Positions 1 to 13,400 of a stretch of 64,000 bases of DNA are shown here, piece after piece. The notes below the pieces were generated by a model. That model had not been told where the DNA came from. It did not search any database and saw only the letters and a program-made list of their open reading frames with translations. The translations under genes were made by a program, and so were the position numbers. Origin of the DNA: Manduca sexta (lineage: Eukaryota; Arthropoda; Insecta; Lepidoptera; Sphingidae). The number at the start of each line of letters is the position of its first letter. Positions within the stretch are counted from its first letter, which is position 1. The stretch spans positions 3,038,001 to 3,102,000 of the forward strand of contig NC_051132.1 of NCBI RefSeq assembly GCF_014839805.1. Direction: 5' to 3'.

Positions 1-3000
1 AAAATAAATTTGGTTAATGTACCGGTATTATAATATTTTTTAATGCCAAAGATTAGGCTGGACGAGCTTTAATGCAGTGCAGTGACAAAATATCTAAGAT
101 TTGAAATGTCCTTCTCACACTACGTCATATACTTACTCTTTTTTTTTAAATATATAATAATTTCAGCCCTGTATTATATACTTTCCCACTGCTGGGAACA
201 GTGCTGTTCTACTAATGAGAAGTATTAGGCCTTAGTCCACCACGCTGACCTAGTGCGGATTGGTAGACTTCACACACCTTCAAAATTAATATAGAGAATT
301 CCTGAGGTATAAAGATTTCCTCACGATTTAAAACCGTAATATAAATATTCAAACTAAATTTACCTTTCAACACTTTGAAGACAGGTGACTCTGGTATAAA
401 ATATGTCCCTACCGTGAACACGAGAGCAATACCTAAACCGATGTAGCATGTTGCCGCTATTGACACAAAGGGTCCTACAGAATAAACCAGGAGGGTCCCA
501 AAGGACATGAAGAACCCTGTCCCAGTCAGGAGAGATCCTCGAATATTGGTTGACCTAAAAGGGAATATCATAATAAACTTAATGATGTTCACGAATGTAA
601 GTTCTCATGACAAGAAGTAGGTAGATATCTATATAGCATTTATTAAAGCGAGAGTAGTAAACCTAGTTTTGAAAGAAACAGAAAGAAAGATTTTTATTTT
701 GAAGAAAGAATAAATACTAGAATTCATCTTTTGACATTCATTTTTCACTGTGGATTTTAAACAAATTCCCACTGATAGATACTATTTTTAATACGCAAGA
801 TTATTTTCCTGAATCGATGAACAAGAGACTAGTCCATAATTTCTTGGCCACCATCGACCATCTTTGCGATTCACAATATTACGTCGGGAGAATGTTTCGG
901 CATACCGGTCACAATTTCTACCCAGAACATACGTGTAATTTGATTAAAAACTCACTAAAATTTTAATTCCTGGACTCAGATCTACTTCTTGGGTCTGGTC
1001 AGTTACTGATAAAACCTTAATACATAATATTTCATTATAAATCAGGGGATCCAGTACTAGGTTTATTTTCAAATCTTTTAAGCTTTTCGCTAATAGTGTA
1101 GCACATTCACAAACAAAATTAATTGGAAATTACATTTTAGAATTAGATATGTATGTTTCATGTAAGATATGTATTGTCTTATTTATGTTATACATACTTA
1201 CTACACCCATATTGTTTTATCCCTGCATTACCCAAAGGCTGTGTGTTAGAAAATGCCTCAGGCATTAAGTCCACCTGTATACATCTACTGTATTTTAAAT
1301 ACATAAGTAAATAAAATAATAATTTAAATTGAAAATACTATCAACAGTAATTAATCTTGTTACTTACGCTATTTCTGCTAGATATACAAGGTTTAGATTA
1401 AAAATAAGTCCAACGCCGAAACCAGCTATCGTCCTAGCAGCTACGAGCATTGGCAAATTGACTGATAGAAGAATTAGCAGTTGTCCTAGAAAGCCAATAA
1501 ATCCTCCCAGCATGAGACATAGCTTCCTTCCCTTTTTATTCGCAAGATATCCCGAAAGAAGGGAACCTGAAAATAAAATTAAAATGGAATAAACATCTCT
1601 ATTACGTAGGTGGATTTAGTTGCTCTCACGAAAGTTTGAACCAAAATGACGCAGTAATTCCAGTTGCAGATCATCAACTAAACTAATTTAACTTAGCTCG
1701 CATAGTTGAGATATTTTCCATATTGTATACAGCAAAATTAAAATTCGTTCGGTGTATTTCTCAAAGCCATGCAAGCTTAGGTAAATTAATTCGCCTTAGT
1801 TCATGGCCTGCAACCTACTTACGTCTTCTCTAAATTTATCTAGCAATCTTTTAGCATGAACCGTAACAGCACGGCTTTAGGAACAAAATTTACACACTCC
1901 AAGCACTTTCCTTCCATCTATATCTCTCGCCTCATTTAACTAAAATGCATTTGAATTTTGCTTGGAAGCATTTCTAGCACAACCTTCCAAGTATGTTAAG
2001 ATTCAGAATAGCATAGGAATCTTAGTTTACAATGACGTGTATACAACGAAAAAGCCATCATCAAAATAACTAAAGAGTATTCATAAATGGTTGCTAATAT
2101 ACAATACCATAAACCTTGGACGAGATTTCTTTGTACAATCGTTAACCCTTATAGAAAACAATAATATGGTATCGACAGTTCTTATTCTATACTTCCTCGG
2201 TGGCGTTGTTATACTGCATGCGCGGTAAGCAGCGCTTTGAGGTCCTGGGTTCGAATCTCGGGTCGGGCAAAGTGATATTTGGGTTTGCTGCTCAATATCA
2301 GCCCGGAGTCCGTAATTTGTGCCCGATATGGCGATAGGCTCGCCCCCTATCACATCATGGGACGACCCCTATCACTTTACTAGACCCAGAACCTCCGACC
2401 GGAATCGAACCCCGCATATTGCAACTACGTCACTGAGCCATTAGAAAATACTTACTCAATAAAACTCCAAGGTATACAAACGAGCCAACTAAAGACGCTT
2501 GCTCGTCTGTGATGACGTCAGATAAGGGGGTTTGATTTGGGTCCTGATATTTGGGTATTATAGGCGCTGTCCACCCTCCGATGTACCCGCAAAGACTCTG
2601 GCCCAAGTATACTAAAAACATGTTAAGTATGCTAACGCTTATATCACAGAGGAGTGGGCGGTGGTGGATCTAGTGAGCTCAAGATTTAAGACTATTTCCG
2701 TTTTGAATTGGCTATTTATAAACTACGAATGACTATGCAAAATGTTCCTAGTAATTAATTTATCTAATTACTAAATATTCCCAGCTTGTATCACTTTTAA
2801 CTGACTTAATATTTTACTCATTTATTAATCTTGCAATTAATTAATTTTGTGACAAATTATTGCTTACAAACACTTGAATGCAAATATAAATGACGTAAAA
2901 TATTTAATCAGGATCAAAAAAGTAAACCTATGTGTATTTTATAATATACTATGTTTAGTGAGTCTGCCACAAAAGTAAGTGGAATAATTAAAAACTTCAA

Positions 3001-3265
3001 AACGCTTCGTCACATTAACTTCACAAAATATTCTTTATTTTGTATCTAAAACAAAGTAAACGCTCTAAAGTTTATTTTACGACACAATTGTTCGTTGATA
3101 AGGAGACAAATTTTTAAGACGATTTGAAACTTTTAATTTAGACCAATACTTTTCTAGCTGACTGTACAGACAAAAAAAACTCCACAATATTTTCTTTATA
3201 ATCATATATTAATATTACTTACTGCATGATGATATTAATAACTGTCTTCTCAAATATAACTTCAT
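1..3265 (-). CDS. Sugar/trehalose transporter A, 5' part (exons 1-4; rest off left edge)
   Basis: Exons read right to left are 3265-3223, 2611-2456, 1566-1368 and 554-364, each bounded by GT/AG sites with compatible phases. Exon 1 encodes MKLYLRRQLLISSC. Exon 2 encodes the start of TM1 with GGWTAPIIPK and a second helix with GSFVYLGVLLS. Exon 3 carries the sugar-porter loop motif NKKGRKLC and the GFGVG/VYLAEIA segment. Exon 4 begins STNIRGSLL and ends PESPVFKVLKG, the PESP signature of the family. Exon lengths (43/156/199/191 nt) equal those of genes C and D; gene B differs only in a 12-nt longer exon 1. The second half (QQxSG helix, PETKG end) must lie beyond position 1. By family this is a 12-TM plasma-membrane facilitative sugar carrier; substrate is unknown. 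No frame break is seen in these exons. Confidence 0.85.
161..345 (-). repeat. SINE family 1, truncated copy
   Basis: Tail and body of the abundant SINE (motifs cagccctgtattatatac, ccactgctggg, ccttagtccaccacgctg). The tRNA-like head is missing here. It lies just beyond exon 4 of transporter A. Confidence 0.75.
2201..2380 (+). repeat. SINE family 2 (tRNA-headed)
   Basis: Head with A-box-like ggtggcgttgttatactgc and B box gggttcgaatctcgg, followed by the body (gtgatatttgggttt, tatggcgataggctcgcc, catcatgggacg). Inside intron 2 of transporter A. It is a SINE, not a tRNA gene: no complete cloverleaf and many copies in the window. Confidence 0.8.
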
Positions 3266-3945
3266 TTCATTCGGATCACAAAGTTTGAGCACAGGCACAC
3301 TTCTATTACAAAACTAGTAACTTTTCCATTGAAGAAATACCAAAACACATTTGCTGTGGATGATAAAAATAATAGTTTATTTGCGGCATTAAGTGACATT
3401 GTAATTTATACTTTTTCACAACTGACTACAGAAGTCTTTCCTCTGATGGTCCCACTTCGTAACAGCATCAACAATGAGACTGCACTATTCATTTTATGAT
3501 TTTTAGATATTAATTGTACCCTTTCGCAATTCTTAGATATTTTATCTGAATTAATACTTCCCCTTCTTACTGGCAGAAAATTAGCTGTACTTACTCAGAG
3601 TATTTAAATAGACCTATCAAATGGATTGCTAATGTATGGTTTACGTATAAGAAATAAAATATAACTGGTAATCTTATCTTTAATTTATTATTTTGATATG
3701 TTAACATTGGCTGTATAATATATACATAAACGTGCATCTGCATTAAATTAACCCTTTGCGAAATTACGTGTCGTTTGAGACCCTGTCAAATAAATTTCTA
3801 AATCTTTACCCCTAACAAAAATTATTTAAGCTCTTTATTAATTCATTCAATTGTATTAGATGAGTGTTGGATGCAATTCTCAATGAAGAAATGCTGTATA
3901 TTATCAAGGATTGACAAAGACCATAAATAAAATGTTTTTAGTACC

Positions 3946-4215
3946 TTAGGCTCCGCAAGATGTTTTAAATGCATTTGTTGGCGGTGAGATATAGTTTATC
4001 TCTGTCCAGAAAACCATCGTACACAATTTGTTAAAACCCGCCATAGTGGCCCACGTAAGTGTGACGCATTCCGGGATCAGTCTGTGTATATCCGGCTCCA
4101 ACAGGCCGGCGTGATTGTATCGAGTGTCATGGGAAAATAATCTCTCGTTAGTCGACATTCTATTAGACCCACTTACCATCAGGTGCAGTGGGGTCGCTTT
4201 GGCTTGCGCTTATAA
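3946..4215. repeat. Repeat family 3 copy
   Basis: Carries the shared marks of this family: aaaacccgccatagtggccc, gtgtatatccggctccaac, aggccggc, cattctatt and taccatcaggtgcagtgggg. At least six further copies occur in the window. No coding potential; class unresolved, SINE-like by size. Confidence 0.7.
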
Positions 4216-6073
4216 AAAAAAATTAACATCTAGCTAATGCATTAATTTATTAAAATTAATCTGTGCAGCATTAAAAGTTTTTTTCCATGTACGCCCCGTA
4301 ATGATTGATGCCGTATCTTCAAATGCCAGAAGTTTACTATGCTCTAGTTCAATTGTGCATATTACATTAAGATCTTTTATTAAGAAAAGCGTAGGATCGA
4401 GTTTACCCTGTTACACTGTGTTCTGCTTGTTGATAATCATCGAGATATTCACCTGTATTTACGCACTACATGCGGTCAGTTAGGTAACTGATACCATTTC
4501 AACGGCTTATCTCTAATACCAATTATTACCAATTTTGAAATAAGTACAGAGACAGAGCAACAAACGCCTTATCCTATAATATACTCTATATCAGCCTCAT
4601 CAGTTCCTAAAAGACTTAAAAAAGATTATATAGCCTTCAAAAACCACTAACAAGAAAAAAAATAACATTACCTACTGGTTACCAATTTTGAAGTCGGTGA
4701 CTAATTAAAAGGGCTAGTTAAGCTAGATAAATAAATGCACAAATGTACGAAAAAAATGTTCATGCGCTTTCAAAACAGTGTTCCCATTTGCGATATGTAT
4801 ATTTTTTCGATGCTAAAGACCTAAAAAACTTTTTAATGTGATTGCATTATAGGGCTGGATGATTTAATTAAATAACGCATAATGTGGATTACTTTAATCA
4901 GAAAATACTTTTGAATTCAATCAATAGCTCCCTCGTAGATCTAATCTTTATTGTGTGGTGACATTGTGATGTAATATTACTTACTATATTCTTCCTTATT
5001 TTAATAAAAATTGGCCAAATTGAGTTAAAAATAATTATTATACATCTACTAGTTAAAATTTTGCAATTAAAAGAGTGACGGGATATTGATGCGAAAAATA
5101 ATTGCTTCAATTACTATTATATTTAGAGTTCACTTTTGCTCGTGGCTCAAGCAATCTCGGATAAAAGTCCGCCATAGAAGTCAAACTGACTAATCACAAG
5201 TGTGCTCACCACTCGTGCCTCTACCATGCAAATGTTTATATTTCAAAGCAGTATTATTATTATTATTTTTTATGTGGTACTGTTTCTGGACAGTCGTAAT
5301 GCTTGCAATTTGGTGAGCGATTTGTGAGATTGTGATATAATAAAGATAGTTATAATTACTTCTACTATTATATATAAAGATAATTATAATATATTACTTG
5401 TTTCATAGGACACCAAGCAGTCATATAAGGCTTAAAGCAATATGGATAATATTTATCTTCCGAAATACGGTAAAGCAAGTTTAATTTACTCATAAAAGAG
5501 TTCCTGGTCGATTAATTGGTTCGAAGATTGCAAATAAAATATCTGAAAAAATTGGAACGCATATTTTAAAATAACTAGCGTCCCGCCATGGCTTCGTCCG
5601 GGAGGCACTAATTGCCCGCTGGTCTAAAGTAATGAATACATAAAAATCGCTGTGAAATATATATTTACTTTTATTATATAGATAAAAGATAAAAATAATG
5701 TCACCCCTATATTACTGTCCCATAGCTGGGCACGAGCCATATTTACAAACAAATAAAATAAACATTTATAAAAAATTTTACAGGTCATATTAAAAACCTC
5801 AAATTATACAAAATTTATATAAATAGATTGTATATTTCATTGAATTTGTGTTAAGTAAATCTCAGTATCTGGAATATTTTCTACTCGTTTTTTTTTAATA
5901 AAGATGTATGTACTATGTAGTACGTAAAATGGGGCAATTAGGTGTACAAGGATAAGAACAATGTTTATATTCAGTCAATGATAAATATAAACTTATATTA
6001 CTTTAACTGATTGAAATAAATATCACTAAAATTTAGCGATAATGGAGCATTCAAAATTTTAATTCTGGATTTT

Positions 6074-6170
6074 TCTGCTCGGTATTATGGCGATAGGCTC
6101 ATCACATCATGGGACGGAACACATTTGGCGAATATTGGGTGCGCTGATACCTCTGCCTATGCTTAAGATA
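6074..6170 (+). repeat. SINE family 2, left half (split by hAT insertion)
   Basis: Body of SINE family 2 (tatggcgataggctc, catcatgggacggaacaca, then a diverged tttggcgaat/ggtgcgct/cctctgc stretch). The SINE resumes after the hAT copy at about 7326 with aaggcgtgatgcgt, which matches the end of the family body. Confidence 0.7.
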
Positions 6171-7317
6171 CAGTGATGTGACTTATCTAAGATACAAGTA
6201 TTTGAAATACAGATACAAGATACAAAATACGTATTTTCATCTTGTATCTAAAATACTTTTTTAGAAAGGATTTTGTATCTTGTATTTAAATACTTTTGTT
6301 TAGTATCTTAGTATTTTATAAATACTTTTTCTGATAAAATACTTTAGAAAAAGTAGAGATTATTTGGTGTCGTTTATAAAATAAATGCGTAGAACTGACC
6401 GAGCCGTTCTTGGACACTATACTTGAGGAAAAATTAATAGATAACGACTCTTTCTTTCTACAAATTTCACCGGCTGTTATGAATAGTTATGATTGATTTG
6501 AAATCAGTTATTTTTCGTTTACTTTTGTGAAATTGGAGATCGTAAATATGGAAACGTAAGCTTTATTTTATTCAGCTACTTTATCTATTTCTATACTATA
6601 TACTTCCTTTCGATCCGATCCGTTTTTTTAAAATGAAGTGGGTACCAAAAGAGCGTAAAGAATATGTAAAAGAACTTATACTGACTGAAACACGAAAAAT
6701 AAATTGATCTGAAAAAACAAGAATCTGAGGCTTTGGACAATGTAGAAGGTGATATTAAATAAGTGAAAGGATGAATCTTATTACATCTTCTTAGAGGATT
6801 CTGATTCCTCTATTGCAAGTGGCGAAAACACGGGGTCTCCTGCCAGCGCTGCTGACTTAGAAACATTGCAATACCTTAATAATAAAGACATAAGCCTAAA
6901 GAGCTTAAATACTTACACTACAATAAAAAAATAAAAAATAAAATACACTTGTTTGCCGAGCTCTGCCTCTGTGGAACGACTTTTTTCTTATGGGGGTATG
7001 ATCATGCGGCCTCATCGAAGGAAAATGAGTGATAAGATGTTTGAAGAGCTGGTTTTGTTTAATCTAACTTAAAATTAAAATAATTATTCTTGTGATCTAT
7101 AATGATGATCTATAACAAACAAATTTAAATTCAAATGTTGTTTTCTTACAAAAGTACTTGTATTTTTAAAAGTATTTATAAGATACCTATTTTGTATCTA
7201 GTATTTCAAATACCTTTCTCGAAAGTATTTTGTATCTGGTATTTGAAATACTTAATTTAAAAGTATTTTGTATTTTGTATTCCAGATACTTTGTACAGGG
7301 TATTTTGTACTTCACTG
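6171..7317 (+). mobile_element. hAT-family DNA transposon remnant
   Basis: The element starts cagtgatgtgactt and ends with the inverted aagtacaaaat...cactg, hAT-like termini. Flanks ttaagata (6163-6170) and ctaagata (7318-7325) differ at one base, an 8-bp target duplication as in hAT. Near 6952-7073, plus strand, a frame reads [18 protein letters not shown] followed by [16 protein letters not shown] and a stop, the C-terminal dimerisation end of hAT transposases. The remaining transposase is deleted or decayed. Subterminal regions consist of repeated gatacaagtattt-like units in both orientations. Not expected to be active. Confidence 0.8.
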
Positions 7318-7429
7318 CTAAGATAAGGCGTGATGCGTATTTTTTTTTCATAATTTCGTAGATCCATCTGTGTATTCCTATTGACACGGATTTTTATTCA
7401 TTCCATTTTACTACCATTAATATACGTCA

Positions 7430-10400
7430 TCATATACTTAATAGTTCTTGGATCTCCATGAAAGTCTTCCCCTTTGTCTCTGGAACGAATTTCGCAGTGA
7501 AGAAGAAAGCCGCAGCGCAAGATGCAGTGTAAATCCAGAAGACAGTGTCGGTCCTGAGCCACATTAGCATGTAGGCGAAGGTCGAGGTGACTCCGAAGCC
7601 GACGAGCCAAGAGCTGGTGATGGTGATGGCAGATCCTATACCCCTCAGGTTGGGAGGAAACATTTCTCCAAGTAATACGGCGGGAACGATACCAAAACCT
7701 GATGAAAAGAGTTTTATATTTAGGTATATTTTGGTTGGGTCACGATGTAGTTATATACGGGGTCATTTTTACATTGCGTTACTAAATGACATATGCGTTT
7801 TGACTTTTACTAAGATTGTGCCAAAAATAAATGAATAATAAATGTTTCGGTTTTTGTTATCTGATATATTGTTTATTTTGTAGTTTAGTGAGATTATGGT
7901 GCGAGTGTAAGCCTATTTCTGACTATACGTGTGATTTTGCCGCTCTGACAATTTCTCTTCGCGTAATGATAGTCGCTTTGGGGCATGTAAAATTAAATTT
8001 ATTTTTGTTAATATTTATTTCGTTCGAAACTTACACTTTTTTTTTTATATCTACGGTAAGAATATCTAATGGTAAAATGCTGTTTTAAGAAGACAAGTTA
8101 ATAGTTTCATGTACTAACGCAATATCACAATCATATAGGCATGCTAGTAATATATAGGTATAGTAAATTCTTAATATCTATACAAAATTCGGGGAAGGGA
8201 AATTTAGTTTCAAAATATTACTTAGTATCTTATTTAAAACATTGTCCATAGATATGTCAATTAAACTGGATACTAGTAAAAATTTATAATTAGTTTAAAT
8301 ATATAATTGTCCTTTTATAAATTGCGTATAAATTTTTATTTTTACCAAAATCATAAGACAAGAAGAAAATGATTAATACAACCAGGGGCAGCCATCCCAG
8401 GTAGTCCACTATAGGTTTCGCCGTATCTTTTAAGAAAAAATATAAGCCCACAAGAGCCTGAAAAATAATAAGTACACGTCAGAATATACAATCTTTATTG
8501 CGCCATCTATTGGCTAAACTTGAATATTAAAAGTGTTATAGTTCCCATGATTTGAAATAGATGTCATTGTAAAACGTCTTTGGTCTTTTTTAGCTAACTA
8601 CTGGGACGATCATGAAGTCAAAAGAATTACTGATAGCATCAATATATTTTTAACGAGCAGAACATTAACCAGTGTCGGCATTCCTAATTATCTATACTAT
8701 TATATAAAGCTGAAGAGTTTGTTTGTTTGTTTGTTTGTTTGTTTGTTTGTTTGTTTGAACGCGCTAATCTCAGGAACTACCGGTCCAAATCGAAAAATTC
8801 TTTTTGCGTTGGATAGCCCTTTGTTCGTGGAGTGCTATAGGCTATATATCATCACGCTATACCCAATAGGAGCGGAGCAGTAATGGCTCATCTTAGGAAA
8901 TACCGGTCCAAACTGAAAAATTCTTTTTGCGTTGGATAGCCCTTTGTTCGTGGAGTGCTATAGGCTATATATCATCACGCTATACCCAATAGGAGCGGAG
9001 CAGTAATGGCTCATCTCAGGAAATACCGGTCCAAACTGAAAAATTCTTTTTGCGTTGGATAGCTCTTTGTTCGTGGAGTGCTATAGGCTATATATCATCA
9101 CGCTACACCCAATAGGAGCGGAGCAGTAATGGCTAATCTCAGGAACTACCGGTCCAAACTGAAAAATTCTTTTTGCGTTGAATACCCCTTTATTCCTGGA
9201 GTACTATAGGCTATATATCATCACGCTATACCCAATAGGAGCGGAGCAGTAATGGCTAATCTCAGGAACTACCGGTCCAAACTGAAAAAATCTTTTGCGT
9301 TGGATAGCCCTTTGTTCCTGGAGTGCTATAGGCTATATATCATCACGCTATGACCAATAGGAGCGGAGCAGTAATGAAACATGTTGCAAAAACGGAGAAA
9401 ATTATTAGTTTTGAGAGCTTCCGTTGCCTGCGCTGCGTAAACGGTTAAAGTTATGCAACAATGATGTATGACGGGATTGTTCCTCTTAAAAAGTTCTAAA
9501 AAATATATTATAAAACAAAGTCCCCCGCTGCATCTGTCTGGCTGAACGTGTTAAACTCAAAAACTACCCAACGTATTAAGATGAAATTTGATATGGAGAT
9601 AGTTTGAGACCCTGGGAAGAACATAGGCTCCCGGGAAACTACTACTTTTATAACGGAAAACTTTAGCCTGAAAAACTTTATAACGCGGGCGGAGCCGCGG
9701 GCAAAAGCTAGTCTTATATATAGTTAGGGGCTCTATTCCGTCTACTGGAACATATCTGTCTTTTTGCAATTACGGGTGGTCTAACTGAAGGACAGCTTTG
9801 ATAGCTGTATAGGTAAAAAACTCCAAATATACCCTATTTACCGATACGGTTTTCAAGGCTGTCCTTTAATTAAAACGACCGTCATTGCAAAAACACGGAT
9901 TTGCCCCATTAAACGGAATAGAATAAGACACCTTGACTATGTATAATTTATTTTAGGTGCTGCACTGGTATTTATAGGCTGCACACTCGTAAGCCTTTCA
10001 TCCCCGGAGGGGTAGACAGAAGCGCAACTGTTACACTTTTATAGGGGGCGAGCCTGAGTAGAAAAAAATAACACTAAGCCCGACCCAGGGATCGAACCCG
10101 AGATAGCACTGCAGTCGTACCTTAATACACCACTAAGGCAGTTCAGTTATCACTTTTTGATGATACAGAGATAATTACAAGCTTTATATAATTCTTAGAT
10201 AACTCACCATACACACAGAACAAGATCCAGTAGACCACAGAAGCAAAGACCTCCTTCCATATCTCTCATAGAAGAACGGTGTGATACTGCTTCCTACAAT
10301 CTGAGTGATGCCCAATACTACAGCTGCTACATAGGACCCAACCATAATATTTCTGTTATAACCAAAAATAAGTGTACAAAAGAATATCATGGAAATCACT

Positions 10401-13400
10401 CCACTCATCTGCTGCAAAATGTATAGAGAAAGGGTTATGAACAATGCTTTTCTGTTAGTTTTGTTGGTGAATATTTCCATCCATTCATTACCCACTGGCC
10501 AGAGCCAGAGGACGTTTAATTTAGTTAATAGTATATCATCAACTTCATCTTCCCTTCCTAGTTCAAGTAGAGTTTGTTTGGCTTCGTTTTCTTTTCCTAG
10601 AAGAGAAGAGAAGAAAATAAAAAAAAAAAAAAAAAAAAAAAAAGAGGAGGTTTAGTTAGTCAGATGGATATAGAATAATAATAATACCAGTGCTGTATTA
10701 TATATTATCCCACTGCTGGGCCCAGGGCTCTTCTACTACAGATAAGGTTTAGGTCTTAGTCCATCATGCTAGCCTAGTGCAGATTAGTAGATTCACACAT
10801 CCTCAAATTCTTATAGAGAACTTCACAGGTATGCGGGTTTCCTCACGATATTTTCTTTTCATCTTTAAGCAGGCGATAATTCACAAAAAAATAGACACAT
10901 AATTTTAGAAAAGTCAGAGGTGTGTGCCCTTAGAATTTGAACCTGACAGACAAATTTAAAAGGCAAATAGCCCCCGTAATTGGAATAGGGTGCCCTGACC
11001 TTACAATAGTTATATCCATAGAATATTCGTTTAATGACCTACCTCTTAAAACTTGATATACAGGAGTCTCTGGTATAAAATTCATACCAATGATGTAAAC
11101 AGCAGCGATTCCTACTCCAATGTAACACACAACTACATACGATACTAACGGGCCAATGCTGTAAACTATGAACGTTCCTACAGTGCCGAAAATTCCTGTA
11201 ACTGTTAGCGATATCCCTCTCATTTCCGTTGATCTAGAATTGGAAAAATCATCTATCAATTTCTTCCTCTCAATTACTGATAAAAAGCCGTGCTGTATTT
11301 GAGTAGGTTTATATTTTATTTTCATAGCTTTAGAATACATTTTCCAGGTACGGTTGGCAGAGACCAATATAGTTAAAGTTTAACCCCCTTATTCATAAAC
11401 GTTTTTTATCTAAGGACGGAGTAAAGCTGTGATAACAAGCCTGTTTCTCAGTGCCCAATGGCACTGAGAAATAGACATAGGGCCGTTGTGATTGGTTATT
11501 ATTGTTGTATTTCAATATTAGCCAATCACAACGACCCTACGTCTACGCACTGCGAAGACTGCCATGCCGTCAGCACTGAGAAACAGACTTGTTACCACAG
11601 CCTTACTCGATCGTTCGATAAAAAACGTCTATGAATAAGGGGGCTAGTGTATAGGCTACCGATACCTTATCTTATTTATTTTACCGTACTAATATTATAA
11701 ATGAGAAAGATAAAATATGATTGATTGTTAAGTAGTTAAAAGTAAACTCAGAAATGTCTCGACAGATTTGGATGAAATCTAGCACACACATAGACCATCT
11801 TCTGGATTAATATATAGGCTACTTTTTATGACGGTAATTTGCTCCATTTACGTAAAAATATTTGGTCTAATTTTTTTAAATAGATTTCCCTGCCGTCGTA
11901 TAGATGGCGCTATAAATCAGTAAAGTGATGTAGAGACTTGTGGTTGGAAAGGCTTTTTACGCGGGTGGACCCGCTAGCAACACCTTCTGTTTAGTAGAGT
12001 TAAAATAAATTATACTATAATAGACCTTACTATAAACAATTCTAGTTAATAATTAAAATAATAAAGCATCATGTGATAAAACAAACACACACATCACGCA
12101 TTTAGCCCTGAAGGGGTATGCAGAGGCGCAACCAGTGCACCCACTTTTCATCAAGTGTGTTCCGTCCCATGATGTGATAGGGGCCGTGCCTATAGCCATA
12201 TCGGCCGCCATATGTGATAAAACATTAATCGCTTTTATTGGATATTACCGAAAGTGAACATGATACAATTTTTGTATTGTACTTACGTAATTTCAGCAAT
12301 GTAAAGAAAGTTGACAACAAAAATGATGCCAGTTCCAAGCCCGCATAATATCCTTCCAAAAATCATAACGGCGAAGTTGTAGGCGTATGCCAGCAAACAA
12401 AACGAAATGAGTGTGACAACACCGCCTAAGACCAGACAAGGCTTTCGGCCACTCGTGTCTGACACATATGTTGTAATGTATGGACCTGTAATGAAATGTT
12501 ATTTAAGTTGGGAAGCCCAATTCCGTCTATGAGGGTATATCCGTTATTATCTGAATATTTATTTATTCATTAAAAACAAAACCTGTTATAATTGGGTACA
12601 CAATCAGGTATATAAAATTGCTTAGAGTTTTTTAACATAATAACTAAATATGCTTATAAATTAACTAGCTTTTTCCCGCGGCTCCGCCCGCGTTATAAAG
12701 TTTTCCGTTATAAAAGTAGTAGTTTCCCGGGAGACTATGTTCTTCCCAGGGTCTCAAATTGTCTCCATACCAAATTTCATCTTAATACGTTGGGTAGTTT
12801 TAGAGTTTAACACGTTCAGCCAGACAGATGCAACGGGGGACTTTGTTGTATAATATATTTTTTAGAACTTTTTAAGTGGAACAATCCCGTCATACATCAT
12901 TGTTGCATAACTTTAACCGTTTACGCAGCGCAGGCAACGGAAGCTCTCAAAACTAATAATTTTCCCCGTTTTTGCAACATGTTTCATAACTGCTCCGCTC
13001 CTATTGGTCATAGCGTGATGATATATAGCCTATAGCACTCCAGGAACAAAGGGCTATCCAACACAAAAAGATTTTTTCAGTGCAAACCGGTAGTTCCTGA
13101 GATTAGCCATTACTGCTCCGGTCCTATTGGTCATAGCGTGATGATATATAACTTTGAGCACTCCACAAACAAAGGACTATTCAACACAAAAATAATTTTT
13201 CAGTTCGAATCGGTAGTTCCTGAGATTAGCCATTACTGCTCCGCTCCTATTGGATATAGCGTGATGATATATAGCCTATAGCATTCCACGAACAAAGGGC
13301 TATCCAACGCAAAAATATTTTTTCAGTTCGAATCGGTAGTTCCTGAGATTAGCCATTACTGCTCCGCTCCTATGGGGTATAGCGTGATGATATATAGCAT

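Larger units (their letters stand above)
3266..7429. other. Spacer between transporters A and B, repeat-filled
   Basis: No host gene was found. It holds repeat family 3 (3946-4215), a degenerate retroelement-like end near 5575-5620, a small SINE family 1 fragment near 5697-5745, and a SINE family 2 copy interrupted by a hAT element (6074-7345). The rest is AT-rich sequence in which I see nothing. The 5' region of gene A lies just above 3265. Confidence 0.6.

Noticed and set aside
4898..5110. 70-codon minus-strand frame in the A-B spacer
   Set aside because: AT-rich composition, no domain, no supporting splice sites; consistent with chance.
8757..9375. Regularly spaced repeats that might suggest a CRISPR array
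   Set aside because: Units are about 123 bp, contiguous, and internal to a eukaryotic Helitron-like element; there are no spacers or cas genes.
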